DNA from: Clostridia bacterium
Lineage (GTDB): Bacteria; Bacillota; Clostridia; UBA1381
Direction: 5' to 3'
Assembly (NCBI GenBank): GCA_017443895.1
Contig: JAFSXU010000055.1
Span: 1 to 64,000 of the forward strand
DNA: 64,000 bases
Under the pieces are notes generated by a model. It did not search any database, was not told the origin of the DNA, and saw nothing but the letters and a program-made list of their open reading frames with translations. A program made the position numbers and the translations under genes. This document shows, piece after piece, positions 25,337-35,384 of the stretch. Position 1 is the first letter of the stretch. Each line of letters starts with the position of its first letter.

Positions 25337-27472
25337 TTATATAACAAATCTGAATGCCCGGCTTATATTCTTGCCCTCCGAGGTCTTTAAAAGCTCGTTC
25401 TTGTGCGTCAGATATATACGGTTATAATTTAGTAATTTATTATCGTCGGGTCTGCACCGCATATACCCAATCACAAACCAGCTCCAAAAGGTGTCGGGCA
25501 TGGTTTTGGGGGTTATAATTTTATCGTGATAATGCCCCGGTGATTCGATAATCTCAATGGCGAGCTTTGGGATAACAAAATTATATATATCTCTTTGCTC
25601 ATCTCTTAACCGAAGGAGCATCTCCTTTAGAATTTGGGCTTTTTTCTGCGCCCGTGTCTGATGCCCTGCCGAGGAGCGCCAGTTATAATACGCATTTAAT
25701 ACCTTTGACAGGAGCAATGGATTTAGCCTGTCGCTCATATCCGACCGTACCGTACCCCGAAGATGGTCATACCTTGCACGCTCAAACGGCAGATACCCGA
25801 CCGTTTTTAACATCTTACGGACAAGCGCCAAATCCTCCGCCTTTTCCTTATCGGATTTTTCCTTTTTCCTAATGCTTATACCGTAGCTTATCCAGTCCTC
25901 CTCGGGATAGGATAGAATATACTTTAAGCACCCGTATTTTACAACCTCGTCATCGGTTGATGAATGGATATATGCAACCAACTCCGCAAGGTCGGAATTT
26001 GTCCAAAACTCAGGGGTTTTAAACATATTAACGCCCTTACCTACCACCGCCTGATTATAGCTCATACTCACAAAGGTCTTTAGCATTGTTTCGTCATTTA
26101 AAAACAGTCCGTGCCATGTCTGTTTATTGGAGCTATGCTTTAGTATTGCAAAGAATTCCGTCAATGCTTTTTGGTTATACAGCGATATTTTATCATACGC
26201 CCTGTCAATATCCATCATATATTCACGGATATTGCCTGCGATATACTTGCCCTGCGTATCACTCATATTTGCACATATCTCGGATATTGGATAGTCCTTA
26301 CCGTCACACATCTTCTTTATGCACTGCCGTATAAAATCAAGGGTTATCTCCGACTCCTTTGACGGCAGCTTTTCGCTGTTTTCATACATGATGCGGGAAA
26401 GCTCAAAGCTGACATCGGCATATTTTGCCTCGTTTATATGCGGATAAAGTGCGTTAAGTCGCTCGATAAGTGCCTTATCGCCTGCATTTTTCTGAAGCTT
26501 TATAAGCCTTGCGCCAATGCCTGTTTCCTTATCATGCTCTATTACATCGCACCAGTCTAAAAATCCTAACACGGATGTAATATCAGCCATTGCATACATT
26601 TTCCTTAAAGTCTTGATATCAATATCAAATATCGGATAATTACGCTCGGTTAAAAACTTGGTATTATCCATATCAATATACAGACAGCTCTGCCTTGCTT
26701 TTACAGTTTCTGGCGTTATATTGTTATTTCCCTTTACGGTACCGTGTATCACGATATTATACTGCTTATCCGTGGGGATATATGCATTATATGTTGAAAT
26801 TCCCGTATACCTTGAAATATCCCTTGGCATAAGGTATTTAAGCGCAATAATATACTTGTCCGTTAAATCCGCATTATCGGTTGCAATGCAGATATTTCTT
26901 ATATCGTTGCTTATAAAAAGGTCAAGCGCCTTTTCTAAAAGATACCTAAGCTCCGTTTTATGCGATTTTATAAACTCGCCTATATCTTCTGTAACGGTAT
27001 CGTTATCGGCAGGTGAAAGCTCGTCAAGATACGGAACGATTTGCGCCTCCTGCTCGGACTTATCAAGGTATGTTCTGAACAGGCTTGATTTATAATACTG
27101 CTCGGGTAAAAAATCATCGTCCACATCGTCAAACACGAGAGCGTGAGCAAAAAAGTTACCCCTGTCTCCGTTAAAATCAACACCCGAATATACAATCTGT
27201 GCCGCCACATACCGCCCGTCGGATAGTTTGAAGGTCCTGAAAATCTTTGGAAATTTATCGGGTATGCTTGGGTCAAACACAATATTGCTGTGCCCTGTGC
27301 TATCGCTTTTTGGCACTTTATATGTTAAAAACTTGGTTATCTCGTTTATGTTTTCCCTTGTAAGTGCCTCACTGCACGAAAACACACGCCTGCCTGCCTG
27401 GTTTGTAAGCCCTTTTTGGCTGTCGGACAAGCTATGCTTTACGGATGTATAAATAAGCTGATATATTTTCAT
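25337..27472 (-). CDS. GAP1-N-like protein (GTPase-associated conflict-system family), orphan
   Basis: About 711 residues. The first ~150 (YQLIYTSVKHSLSDSQKG, then the FKLSDGRYVAAQIVYSG stretch and RGNFFAHALVFD) resemble the GAP1 N-terminal domain described in GTPase-centred bacterial conflict systems. The rest is mostly helical, with no motif I can name and no nucleotide-binding site. No GTPase gene is near. I chose the ATG at 27470-27472 because AGGAG lies about 12 nt upstream; the ATG four codons earlier is too close to it. It is followed by the small membrane protein. Confidence 0.6.
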   Translation of the reverse strand: MKIYQLIYTSVKHSLSDSQKGLTNQAGRRVFSCSEALTRENINEITKFLTYKVPKSDSTGHSNIVFDPSIPDKFPKIFRTFKLSDGRYVAAQIVYSGVDFNGDRGNFFAHALVFDDVDDDFLPEQYYKSSLFRTYLDKSEQEAQIVPYLDELSPADNDTVTEDIGEFIKSHKTELRYLLEKALDLFISNDIRNICIATDNADLTDKYIIALKYLMPRDISRYTGISTYNAYIPTDKQYNIVIHGTVKGNNNITPETVKARQSCLYIDMDNTKFLTERNYPIFDIDIKTLRKMYAMADITSVLGFLDWCDVIEHDKETGIGARLIKLQKNAGDKALIERLNALYPHINEAKYADVSFELSRIMYENSEKLPSKESEITLDFIRQCIKKMCDGKDYPISEICANMSDTQGKYIAGNIREYMMDIDRAYDKISLYNQKALTEFFAILKHSSNKQTWHGLFLNDETMLKTFVSMSYNQAVVGKGVNMFKTPEFWTNSDLAELVAYIHSSTDDEVVKYGCLKYILSYPEEDWISYGISIRKKEKSDKEKAEDLALVRKMLKTVGYLPFERARYDHLRGTVRSDMSDRLNPLLLSKVLNAYYNWRSSAGHQTRAQKKAQILKEMLLRLRDEQRDIYNFVIPKLAIEIIESPGHYHDKIITPKTMPDTFWSWFVIGYMRCRPDDNKLLNYNRIYLTHKNELLKTSEGKNISRAFRFVI

Positions 27473-27507
27473 TCTTATAATCATTACTCCTTTCCAAAGA
27501 CTAATAG

Positions 27508-27537
27508 AAAATTGTTCACAGTGCTGTGGACAATTTT
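27508..27537 (-). terminator. Hairpin after the ABC exporter operon
   Basis: On the complement AAAATTGTCCACAG and CTGTGAACAATTTT pair over 14 bp with one G-U, followed by CTATTAG. It lies 10 bp after the exporter stop, upstream of the GAP1-like gene. The U-tract is mostly inside the stem, so termination may be partial. Confidence 0.65.
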
Positions 27538-27546
27538 ATCCCGTCG

Positions 27547-29382
27547 CTATGATAGTTCTTTTATTCCTGTATATAACTCGTAGTATCTGCCCTTTAATTT
27601 TAGCAATTCATCATGCGTACCGCGCTCGATTATCTCTCCGCCCTCAAGTACCATAATTGCATTGGCATTCTTTATGGTGGATAATCTGTGCGCAATAACA
27701 AATGTTGTTCTGTTCTCCATTAAAGCGTCCATACCACGGTTTATTTCCTGCTCCGTTCTTGTATCGACTGACGAGGTTGCCTCGTCAAGTATTAGGATAG
27801 GTGCTTTTGAAAGCGATGCTCTTGCAATGTTTAAAAGCTGTCTTTGCCCCTGTGATAAATTTGAGCCGTCGCCTGTAAGCATAGTATCATATCCTGCGGG
27901 CAAATTCATTATGAAATTATGCGCGCTTGCGGTTTTTGCCGCTCTTATTACCTCGCTGTCGGTTGCATCGGGACGGCTGTAGCGGATATTCTCCATAACC
28001 GTACCTGTGAACAAATGCGTATCCTGTAATACCATTGCTATATTTTCCCTTAAAGAGTTCTTTGTAACCGTCTTTATATCTATACCGTCAATTGTGATTT
28101 TTCCCTTATCAACATCATAAAATCGGGTTATAAGGTTCATAATTGTGGTCTTGCCTGCGCCTGTTGATCCTACAAGCGCAATTTTCTGTCCGGGATGAGC
28201 ATAAATGGAAACATCCTTTAATATTACCTTATCGGGGGTATAGCCGAATGTGATATTATCAACCACCACATCGCCCGATACATTTTTAAGCTCAATATCG
28301 CCCTCGTTATCCTCGTATTCGTTCTTTGTGTCCATAACCGCAAACACACGCTCTGCGCCTGCAAGTGCGGACATTATAACATTCATCTGGTTTGACATCT
28401 CGTTTATCGGTCTTGCAAACTGCCTTGAATAGTTTACAAATACCGCAAGACCGCCTATATCAAGTGCGGCAAAGCCCGAGACTCTGCTTAATCTTGTCAT
28501 AAGCGCAAGCGTTGCGCCGACAAACGCCGTTACGGTATAGCTTATCTGCGACATTGCGTTCATTACAGGTCCCATGATACCGCCTAAGAAATTTGCCTTT
28601 ACCTGGATATTTCTAAGCTTCTCGTTATGACCTTTAAAGTCCTTTTTAGCCTCTTTCTCATGGTTAAATACCTTAACCACCTTCTGACCTGTTATGGTTT
28701 CCTCGATATATCCGTTTACCGCACCCAATGCGGACTGTTGCATTCCAAAATATGTGCGTGTTTTTTTGGTAATCTTACCTGCGACAAACGCAATTAACGG
28801 TGTCATTATAACCGTTACAAGCGTAAGCACAGGATTTGTCATAAACATAAGCATCAGGGTTCCCACAAGCGTTAAAATGCCCGAGAACATCTGTAAAATT
28901 GTAGAGTCAAACATCTGCCCGATATTATCGACATCGTTTGTAAAACGGCTCATAATATCGCCGGCACTGTTTGTGTCATAATACTTTACGCTTAAATCCT
29001 GGAGCTTTGAAAAAAGCTCGTCTCTTATGCGCTTTAGCGTGTTTTGCGAAACCTTTATAATCGTCCGTTGCTGGATAAAGCTTGCAACAACACCGATAAG
29101 GTATATAAACGCCATAAATAAAAGCGACATTGCAAGTGATTTTATTTTTGTCTGGGCGTCGGTATCCTCGGCACCGAGCAGGTTTATAATAGGTCTTAGC
29201 ATATATGTACCTGCAAGGTTTGTAAGAGTGCTTATGATAACGCAAAAGATTGCAATAAATACCTTGCCCTTATCATCGCCTATATATTTTAAAAGCCTTA
29301 TGATTGAGCCTTTTATGTTTTGGGGTTTGGACTTTTTGCCAAACCTGTCCATTCGGTTTCCTCGTCCTATCTGCGGAGGCAT
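27547..29382 (-). CDS. ABC exporter subunit 2 (membrane domain plus canonical ATPase)
   Basis: About 611 residues: six transmembrane helices (about 30-330) then an ABC domain with Walker A GSTGAGKT, signature LSQGQRQ and Walker B LILDEATSSVD with the catalytic glutamate intact. It pairs with the gene just upstream to form a heterodimeric exporter for peptides, lipids or drugs. I chose the ATG at 29380-29382: AGGAGG lies upstream and overlaps the previous gene's end, so the two are translationally coupled. Confidence 0.92.
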   Translation of the reverse strand: MPPQIGRGNRMDRFGKKSKPQNIKGSIIRLLKYIGDDKGKVFIAIFCVIISTLTNLAGTYMLRPIINLLGAEDTDAQTKIKSLAMSLLFMAFIYLIGVVASFIQQRTIIKVSQNTLKRIRDELFSKLQDLSVKYYDTNSAGDIMSRFTNDVDNIGQMFDSTILQMFSGILTLVGTLMLMFMTNPVLTLVTVIMTPLIAFVAGKITKKTRTYFGMQQSALGAVNGYIEETITGQKVVKVFNHEKEAKKDFKGHNEKLRNIQVKANFLGGIMGPVMNAMSQISYTVTAFVGATLALMTRLSRVSGFAALDIGGLAVFVNYSRQFARPINEMSNQMNVIMSALAGAERVFAVMDTKNEYEDNEGDIELKNVSGDVVVDNITFGYTPDKVILKDVSIYAHPGQKIALVGSTGAGKTTIMNLITRFYDVDKGKITIDGIDIKTVTKNSLRENIAMVLQDTHLFTGTVMENIRYSRPDATDSEVIRAAKTASAHNFIMNLPAGYDTMLTGDGSNLSQGQRQLLNIARASLSKAPILILDEATSSVDTRTEQEINRGMDALMENRTTFVIAHRLSTIKNANAIMVLEGGEIIERGTHDELLKLKGRYYELYTGIKELS

Positions 29383-29383
29383 A

Positions 29384-31123
29384 TCACGACACCTCCTTTT
29401 CTCTGTCCATCTGCGAATAGTAAATCTCTTGGTACTCACTGTTAGCCTTTAAAAGCTCGGAGTGTGTACCCTCGCCTACAATCTTGCCGTCTTTTAAGAC
29501 AAGTATCTTATCCGCATCTATGATAGAGGATATTCGCTGTGCGATTATGATTTTTGTTGTGTCCTTTAGAGTAGTAGCAAAGGTTTTTCTTATCTGCGCC
29601 TCGGTTGCCGTGTCAACAGCGGAGGTTGAGTCATCAAGTATAAGGATTTTCGGCTTTTTAAGTAATGCCCTTGCGATACAAAGCCTTTGCTTCTGTCCGC
29701 CCGAAACATTTACACCGCCCTGGCCAAGCTCCATATTATAGCCGTCTGTAAAGTTTGATATAAATCCGTCTGCCTGGGCATAGCCTGCGTTTTGACGGAT
29801 TTCATCCATTGTGGCATCCTTATCGCCCCAGCGGAGGTTATCCTCTATAGTGCCTGAAAAGAGCACATTTTTTTGAAGTACCATACCAACGCCCTCACGG
29901 AGGTTATAAAGGCTATAGTCACGGACATTTACGCCGTCTATTAAAATTTCGCCCTCGTCGGCATCGTAAAGCCTTGGGATAAGCTGAACAAGCGAGGATT
30001 TTCCCGAGCCTGTAGAGCCGACAATACCTAAAGTTTTTCCGCCCTCAATCTTAAACGATATATTTTCCAATATATAAGTTTTGAGCTTTTTATAGTATTT
30101 AAAATATACATTCCTAAATTCTATATCGCCGTTTGTAACGGTTTTATCCTTTGCCCCTGCCCTATCGTCTGTAAGGTCAACCTCGGTATTTAATACCTCG
30201 CTTATTCGTCTTATTGAGGCAATGGCACGGGTTGATGATATAATCATCATTGAAACCATCATAAGCGAGCTTAAAATCTGGGTGGTATACTGAACGATTG
30301 CAGACAGTGAGCCTACAAGCATTTCGTTTCCGACTACCAAATTTCCGCCACGCCATAAAACGACGATTGTGGTTATATTCATTGCAAGCGTCATAACGGG
30401 CATTGTGCATACGACCAATTTCATAGCCGACAATGTTCTGTCCCTTAGCTGTGCGCTTGCCTCGTTAAATTTGTCTATCTCAAAATTACGGCGCACAAAT
30501 GACTTTATAACCCTGACATTGGTTATATTCTCCTGCGTTTTTGAGTTCAGGTTATCAATGCTCTTTTGCATATGGTCAAAGCGAGGCAGAGCCATTCGCA
30601 TAATGATGAAAATTGAAAGACCTAAAAGGGGTATCATAATAAGCATAACCGATGCAAGCCGTGCATTTATTGAAAATGCCATAATTACACCGCCTATTAG
30701 CATTGCAGGTGAACGGACTGCCATAATAAGTCCCATTCTTGTAATGTTCATAACCTGGGTTACATCGTTTGTAAGCCGTGTTACCAATGAGCCTGTTGAA
30801 AACTCGTCAATATTCTTGAATGAAAATGTCTGGATTTTGTTAAACAGCTCTTCCCTTATATCACTGCTGAAATTAACTGCAGCCCTTACCGAGAAATAAT
30901 GACCGCCTATACCGCCCGATACCTGGATAAGTATACATAAGAGCATAGTCAACGCCTGATGCACGATAAAATCCATATTGTGCGCGGTTAATATTCCCTC
31001 GTCTATCATGCCTGCCATTAGCTTTGGCAAAACTATCTCACCGCCGACCTCGGTCAGCATTAGCAGTGGACCTAAGATGAAAAACAGCTTGTATTTTTTT
31101 ATAAATTTTCCGTAGGTTTTCAT
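29384..31123 (-). CDS. ABC exporter subunit 1 (membrane domain plus degenerate ATPase site)
   Basis: A 579-residue partner subunit with six membrane helices and an ABC domain: Walker A GSTGSGKS, signature VSGGQKQ, and Walker B LILDDSTSAVD. The usual catalytic glutamate after the Walker B aspartate is an aspartate here. That is the known hallmark of the degenerate site in heterodimeric exporters such as BmrCD and TM287/288. The cargo is unknown. The ribosome site is not clear. Confidence 0.92.
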   Translation of the reverse strand: MKTYGKFIKKYKLFFILGPLLMLTEVGGEIVLPKLMAGMIDEGILTAHNMDFIVHQALTMLLCILIQVSGGIGGHYFSVRAAVNFSSDIREELFNKIQTFSFKNIDEFSTGSLVTRLTNDVTQVMNITRMGLIMAVRSPAMLIGGVIMAFSINARLASVMLIMIPLLGLSIFIIMRMALPRFDHMQKSIDNLNSKTQENITNVRVIKSFVRRNFEIDKFNEASAQLRDRTLSAMKLVVCTMPVMTLAMNITTIVVLWRGGNLVVGNEMLVGSLSAIVQYTTQILSSLMMVSMMIISSTRAIASIRRISEVLNTEVDLTDDRAGAKDKTVTNGDIEFRNVYFKYYKKLKTYILENISFKIEGGKTLGIVGSTGSGKSSLVQLIPRLYDADEGEILIDGVNVRDYSLYNLREGVGMVLQKNVLFSGTIEDNLRWGDKDATMDEIRQNAGYAQADGFISNFTDGYNMELGQGGVNVSGGQKQRLCIARALLKKPKILILDDSTSAVDTATEAQIRKTFATTLKDTTKIIIAQRISSIIDADKILVLKDGKIVGEGTHSELLKANSEYQEIYYSQMDREKEVS

Positions 31124-31186
31124 TCCTAAAACCGTCCTGTTCTTAGAATTTTAATTCTGTATGCCAAGACTGATTGATTTTTGATG

Positions 31187-31276
31187 AAGAACGGACGAAA
31201 GTCAGGAAAATGCAGTTTCACTGTATTTTCCCTTGCCCGACGGCGTATGTGTATACGCCGAGCGGTGAGTTTCGTT
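31187..31276. repeat. Three-way-junction-like inverted-repeat segment
   Basis: A 90-bp unit between the exporter and pyrG terminator. An outer stem (ACGAAAGTC 31195-31203 with GAGTTTCGT 31267-31275, one mismatch) encloses two hairpins: GAAAATGCAGT/ACTGTATTTTC (31206-31230) and CGGCGTAT/ATACGCCG (31241-31260). It has no coding potential. It may be a mobile repeat or a structured leader for the exporter operon. Confidence 0.55.
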
Positions 31277-31302
31277 CGTAGTTTAAAAGTCTAAAATAGA
31301 GA

Positions 31303-31325
31303 GAAATCCGCCTTTTGCGGATTTC
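31303..31325 (-). terminator. Terminator of pyrG
   Basis: GAAATCCGC and GCGGATTTC form a perfect 9-bp stem with a 5-nt loop, followed on the complement by TCTCTATTTT, about 65 bp after the pyrG stop. Confidence 0.65.
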
Positions 31326-31391
31326 TACATATGCTTTTTACAGTAACTACCTATACTTTTAAACGGTCTTCGCAAAAAGCAACAGTCTAAT

Positions 31392-33056
<1,665 letters not shown>

Positions 33057-34232
33057 TTATTTTCTGTGATTATTTACAAATTTTTCTATACGCTCTAAAG
33101 CTTTTGTTATCTGCTCCACCGAATATGCATATGAGCAACGGATAAAGCCCTCTCCGCACTCGCCAAACGCAGTGCCCGGAACAACCGCCACATGCTCCTC
33201 TTCAATGAGCTTTGTGCAAAACTCATCAGAGGTCATACCCAAAGACTTTATACACGGGAACACATAAAACGCGCCGTACGGCTCAAAGCACGAAAGCCCC
33301 ATATTACGAAATCCGTCAACTATTACTCTTCGCCTGTAATTATATTCGGTGCGCATTTGACGCACATCATCGTCACAGCTCTTTAGCGCTTCAATCGCCG
33401 CATACTGGCTCGTTGTAGGTGCTGACATTATGCCAAACTGATGAAGCTTTAGCATTTGCTTTATGATAGGCTCGGGACCTAATGCGTACCCCAAACGCCA
33501 GCCCGTCATTGCAAAGGTCTTTGAAAAGCCGTTTACAATAACTGTTCTGTCCCTCATTCCGTCAATCTTTGAAAACGGAGTGTGTCCCTCGTCATTATAT
33601 ATAAGCTCGCCGTAAATCTCATCGGACAATACCAAAATGTTTGTATCCTTTAACACCTTAGCTATTGCCTCCAAATCCGATCTTGACATAACACCGCCTG
33701 TCGGGTTATTTGGATACGGCAGGATTAAGAGCTTTGTTTTATCGGTTATCTTCTCCTTTAACTGCTCGGGCAGGAGGCGGAAGCTGTCCTCCTCCTTTGT
33801 TTCTATCGTTACGGGCACACCGCCTGCCATAAGCGTACACGGCTTATAGCATACAAAGCACGGTTCGGGGATAAGCACCTCATCCCCCGGATTTACCACG
33901 CACCGTATCATAAGGTCTATTGCCTCCGATCCGCCGACCGTTACCATTATTTCCTTTAGCGGATCGTATTCCATATCAAACTTACGCTTGTTGTAGTTTG
34001 AAATTTCTTCTCTTAATGCAGGCAAGCCTGCATTTGATGTATAGTATGTTCTGCCCCTCTCAAGCGAGTATATACCTGCCTCCCGTATTGCCCAGGGAGT
34101 TATAAAGTCAGGCTCGCCGACGCCTAAGGATATGGCATCGTCAAGCTCGTTTACAACATCAAAGTATTTTCGTATTCCCGACGGCTTGATACTCTGAACA
34201 GAAGAAGTCAATACCTTTTCATAATCTATCAT
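33057..34232 (-). CDS. Aminotransferase, class I/II (PLP)
   Basis: A 391-residue fold-type I aminotransferase. NNPTGG 175-180, S-D-E-I-Y 203-207 and S237-K238 in GFSKTFAMTGWRLGY, where K238 binds PLP, are the standard signatures. It belongs to the aspartate/alanine/aromatic group common in Firmicutes; the exact amino acid is not evident. Its ATG overlaps the stop of the Lrp-type gene (ATGA), so the regulator and enzyme are translated together. Confidence 0.92.
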   Translation of the reverse strand: MIDYEKVLTSSVQSIKPSGIRKYFDVVNELDDAISLGVGEPDFITPWAIREAGIYSLERGRTYYTSNAGLPALREEISNYNKRKFDMEYDPLKEIMVTVGGSEAIDLMIRCVVNPGDEVLIPEPCFVCYKPCTLMAGGVPVTIETKEEDSFRLLPEQLKEKITDKTKLLILPYPNNPTGGVMSRSDLEAIAKVLKDTNILVLSDEIYGELIYNDEGHTPFSKIDGMRDRTVIVNGFSKTFAMTGWRLGYALGPEPIIKQMLKLHQFGIMSAPTTSQYAAIEALKSCDDDVRQMRTEYNYRRRVIVDGFRNMGLSCFEPYGAFYVFPCIKSLGMTSDEFCTKLIEEEHVAVVPGTAFGECGEGFIRCSYAYSVEQITKALERIEKFVNNHRK

Positions 34233-34711
34233 AATGTTATTACCTCTCTTGTGTCCTTTTCGTTATCCTCGTAGATAATGCCCTCGTCCTTGTATTTTCT
34301 AAGCACAAAATGCGTTGCTGTGGAAATTACAGAGTCCATGGGCGCAAGCTTCTCGGCAACGAAAAGCGCAACCTCTTTCATGGTCTTTCCCTCAATGGTT
34401 ATTGCAAGGTCGTACGCTCCCGACATAAGATAGAGCGATTTAACCTGCGGATATTTATAGATACGCTCGGCAACCTTGTCAAAGCCCTCGCCACGCTGCG
34501 GCGTGATACGAAGCTCGATAAGCGCGGTTACATATTCACGGTCGGTTTTGTCCCAGTTTATAATTGCCTTGTACCCGACAATGACATGGCTTTTCTCCAT
34601 ATCCCTTATTTTCTTGGCGACAGCGTCCTCCTCAATGCCTAACATATGCGCAATTTTGGAATATGAAATTTCACTGTGTTCCTTGTCTAAGATATTGAGA
34701 ATTTCGTTCAT
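34229..34711 (-). CDS. Lrp/AsnC-family transcriptional regulator
   Basis: A 160-residue regulator with an N-terminal winged helix-turn-helix (ISYSKIAHMLGIEEDAVAKKI) and a C-terminal RAM/ligand-binding domain (VKSLYLMSGAYDLAITIEG). Such proteins sense amino acids. Coupling to the downstream aminotransferase suggests that it controls that gene in response to its substrate or product. Clear GGAGG ribosome site. Confidence 0.92.
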   Translation of the reverse strand: MNEILNILDKEHSEISYSKIAHMLGIEEDAVAKKIRDMEKSHVIVGYKAIINWDKTDREYVTALIELRITPQRGEGFDKVAERIYKYPQVKSLYLMSGAYDLAITIEGKTMKEVALFVAEKLAPMDSVISTATHFVLRKYKDEGIIYEDNEKDTREVITL

Positions 34712-34870
34712 AAAAGCTGTCCTCCATACTTGATTTTACATATTTTTTGGGAACTAAACATAATAACCCATTCTAATTTATTCATTATATAATAAAATCA
34801 TCAATATTTCCACTGTTTTTTTTAATTTTTTTATTTTTTTGTAAAAAGGTGCGAATTTACGGTGTTACAT

Positions 34871-35036
34871 TAAATTTTGGTTTAGCGTACCAATGAAAAA
34901 ATCGTAAATTGGTATGGTCGTAGGGTTGGGGCTTGCTCCAACCGTTCCAAATATGCGTTATCGGGGACACGGCAGGAGCAAGCCCCTGCCCTACAATAAC
35001 AATACCCATTTACACCGCTAAACCAAAATTTATCCC
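34871..35036 (+). repeat. Interspersed inverted-end element (family A), copy 3
   Basis: Ends TAAATTTTGGTTTA and TAAACCAAAATTTATCCC. The internal arm pairs are ACCAAT../ATTGGT, GGTTGGGGCTTGCTCCAACC and GGCAGGAGCAAGCCCCTGCC. With the family B unit after it, it fills the 476-bp gap between the Lrp gene and the secreted-protein operon. I see no gene in that gap. Confidence 0.8.
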
Positions 35037-35054
35037 AAACCGCCATATTATTAA

Positions 35055-35120
35055 AGAAAAATCGAAGATTTTTCCACCATAATTATTCATCATTCATTAT
35101 TCATTTAATCAAAATTTACC
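35055..35120 (+). repeat. Hairpin plus TTATTCA-repeat unit (family B)
   Basis: GAAAAATC-gaa-GATTTTTC, then CCACCATAATTATTCATCATTCATTATTCA repeats and an AAAATTTACC end. It is the mirror of the unit at 179-242 and, like it, lies beside a family A copy. Confidence 0.7.
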
Positions 35121-35122
35121 GC

Positions 35123-35157
35123 AAAAAAGGGGCTGCCGCATTTGTAGCAGTCCCCCC
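35123..35157 (-). terminator. Terminator of the secreted-protein operon
   Basis: On the complement GGGG(a)CTGC and GCAG-CCCC form a stem followed by TTTTTT, about 30 bp after the small peptide gene. Confidence 0.85.
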
Positions 35158-35187
35158 ATATAGTTTTCCCCAACTGTATTTAGCCTT

Positions 35188-35352
35188 TTAGTTATAAAAA
35201 TTAAATCCGTCGGCTTTAATATATCCGTCGCTGTCTACCGAAACGCCACCCTCGGCATCATTTAACGAAATAACCTTTACATAGCTTGCGGTTATAATAT
35301 CGGCATCGACGGTTATTGCCTCAACCGCAGGCTTTTTATAATTCTTTTTCAT
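35188..35352 (-). CDS. Small peptide (54 aa) downstream of secreted protein
   Basis: The ATG at 35350-35352, with AAGGAA upstream, gives 54 residues beginning MKKNYKKPAVEAITVDADII and ending ADGFNFYN. The basic start and acidic remainder resemble short peptides (MKKxYxKPxVExIxxDxDII pattern) that are common and uncharacterised in gut Clostridia and Bacteroidetes. It lies 33 bp after the giant secreted protein and shares its terminator, so the two are co-transcribed. A longer frame to 35388 overlaps the previous stop and lacks a site. Confidence 0.65.
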   Translation of the reverse strand: MKKNYKKPAVEAITVDADIITASYVKVISLNDAEGGVSVDSDGYIKADGFNFYN

Positions 35353-35384
35353 AATCTGTAAACATTCCTTTCCAAAATTATAAA

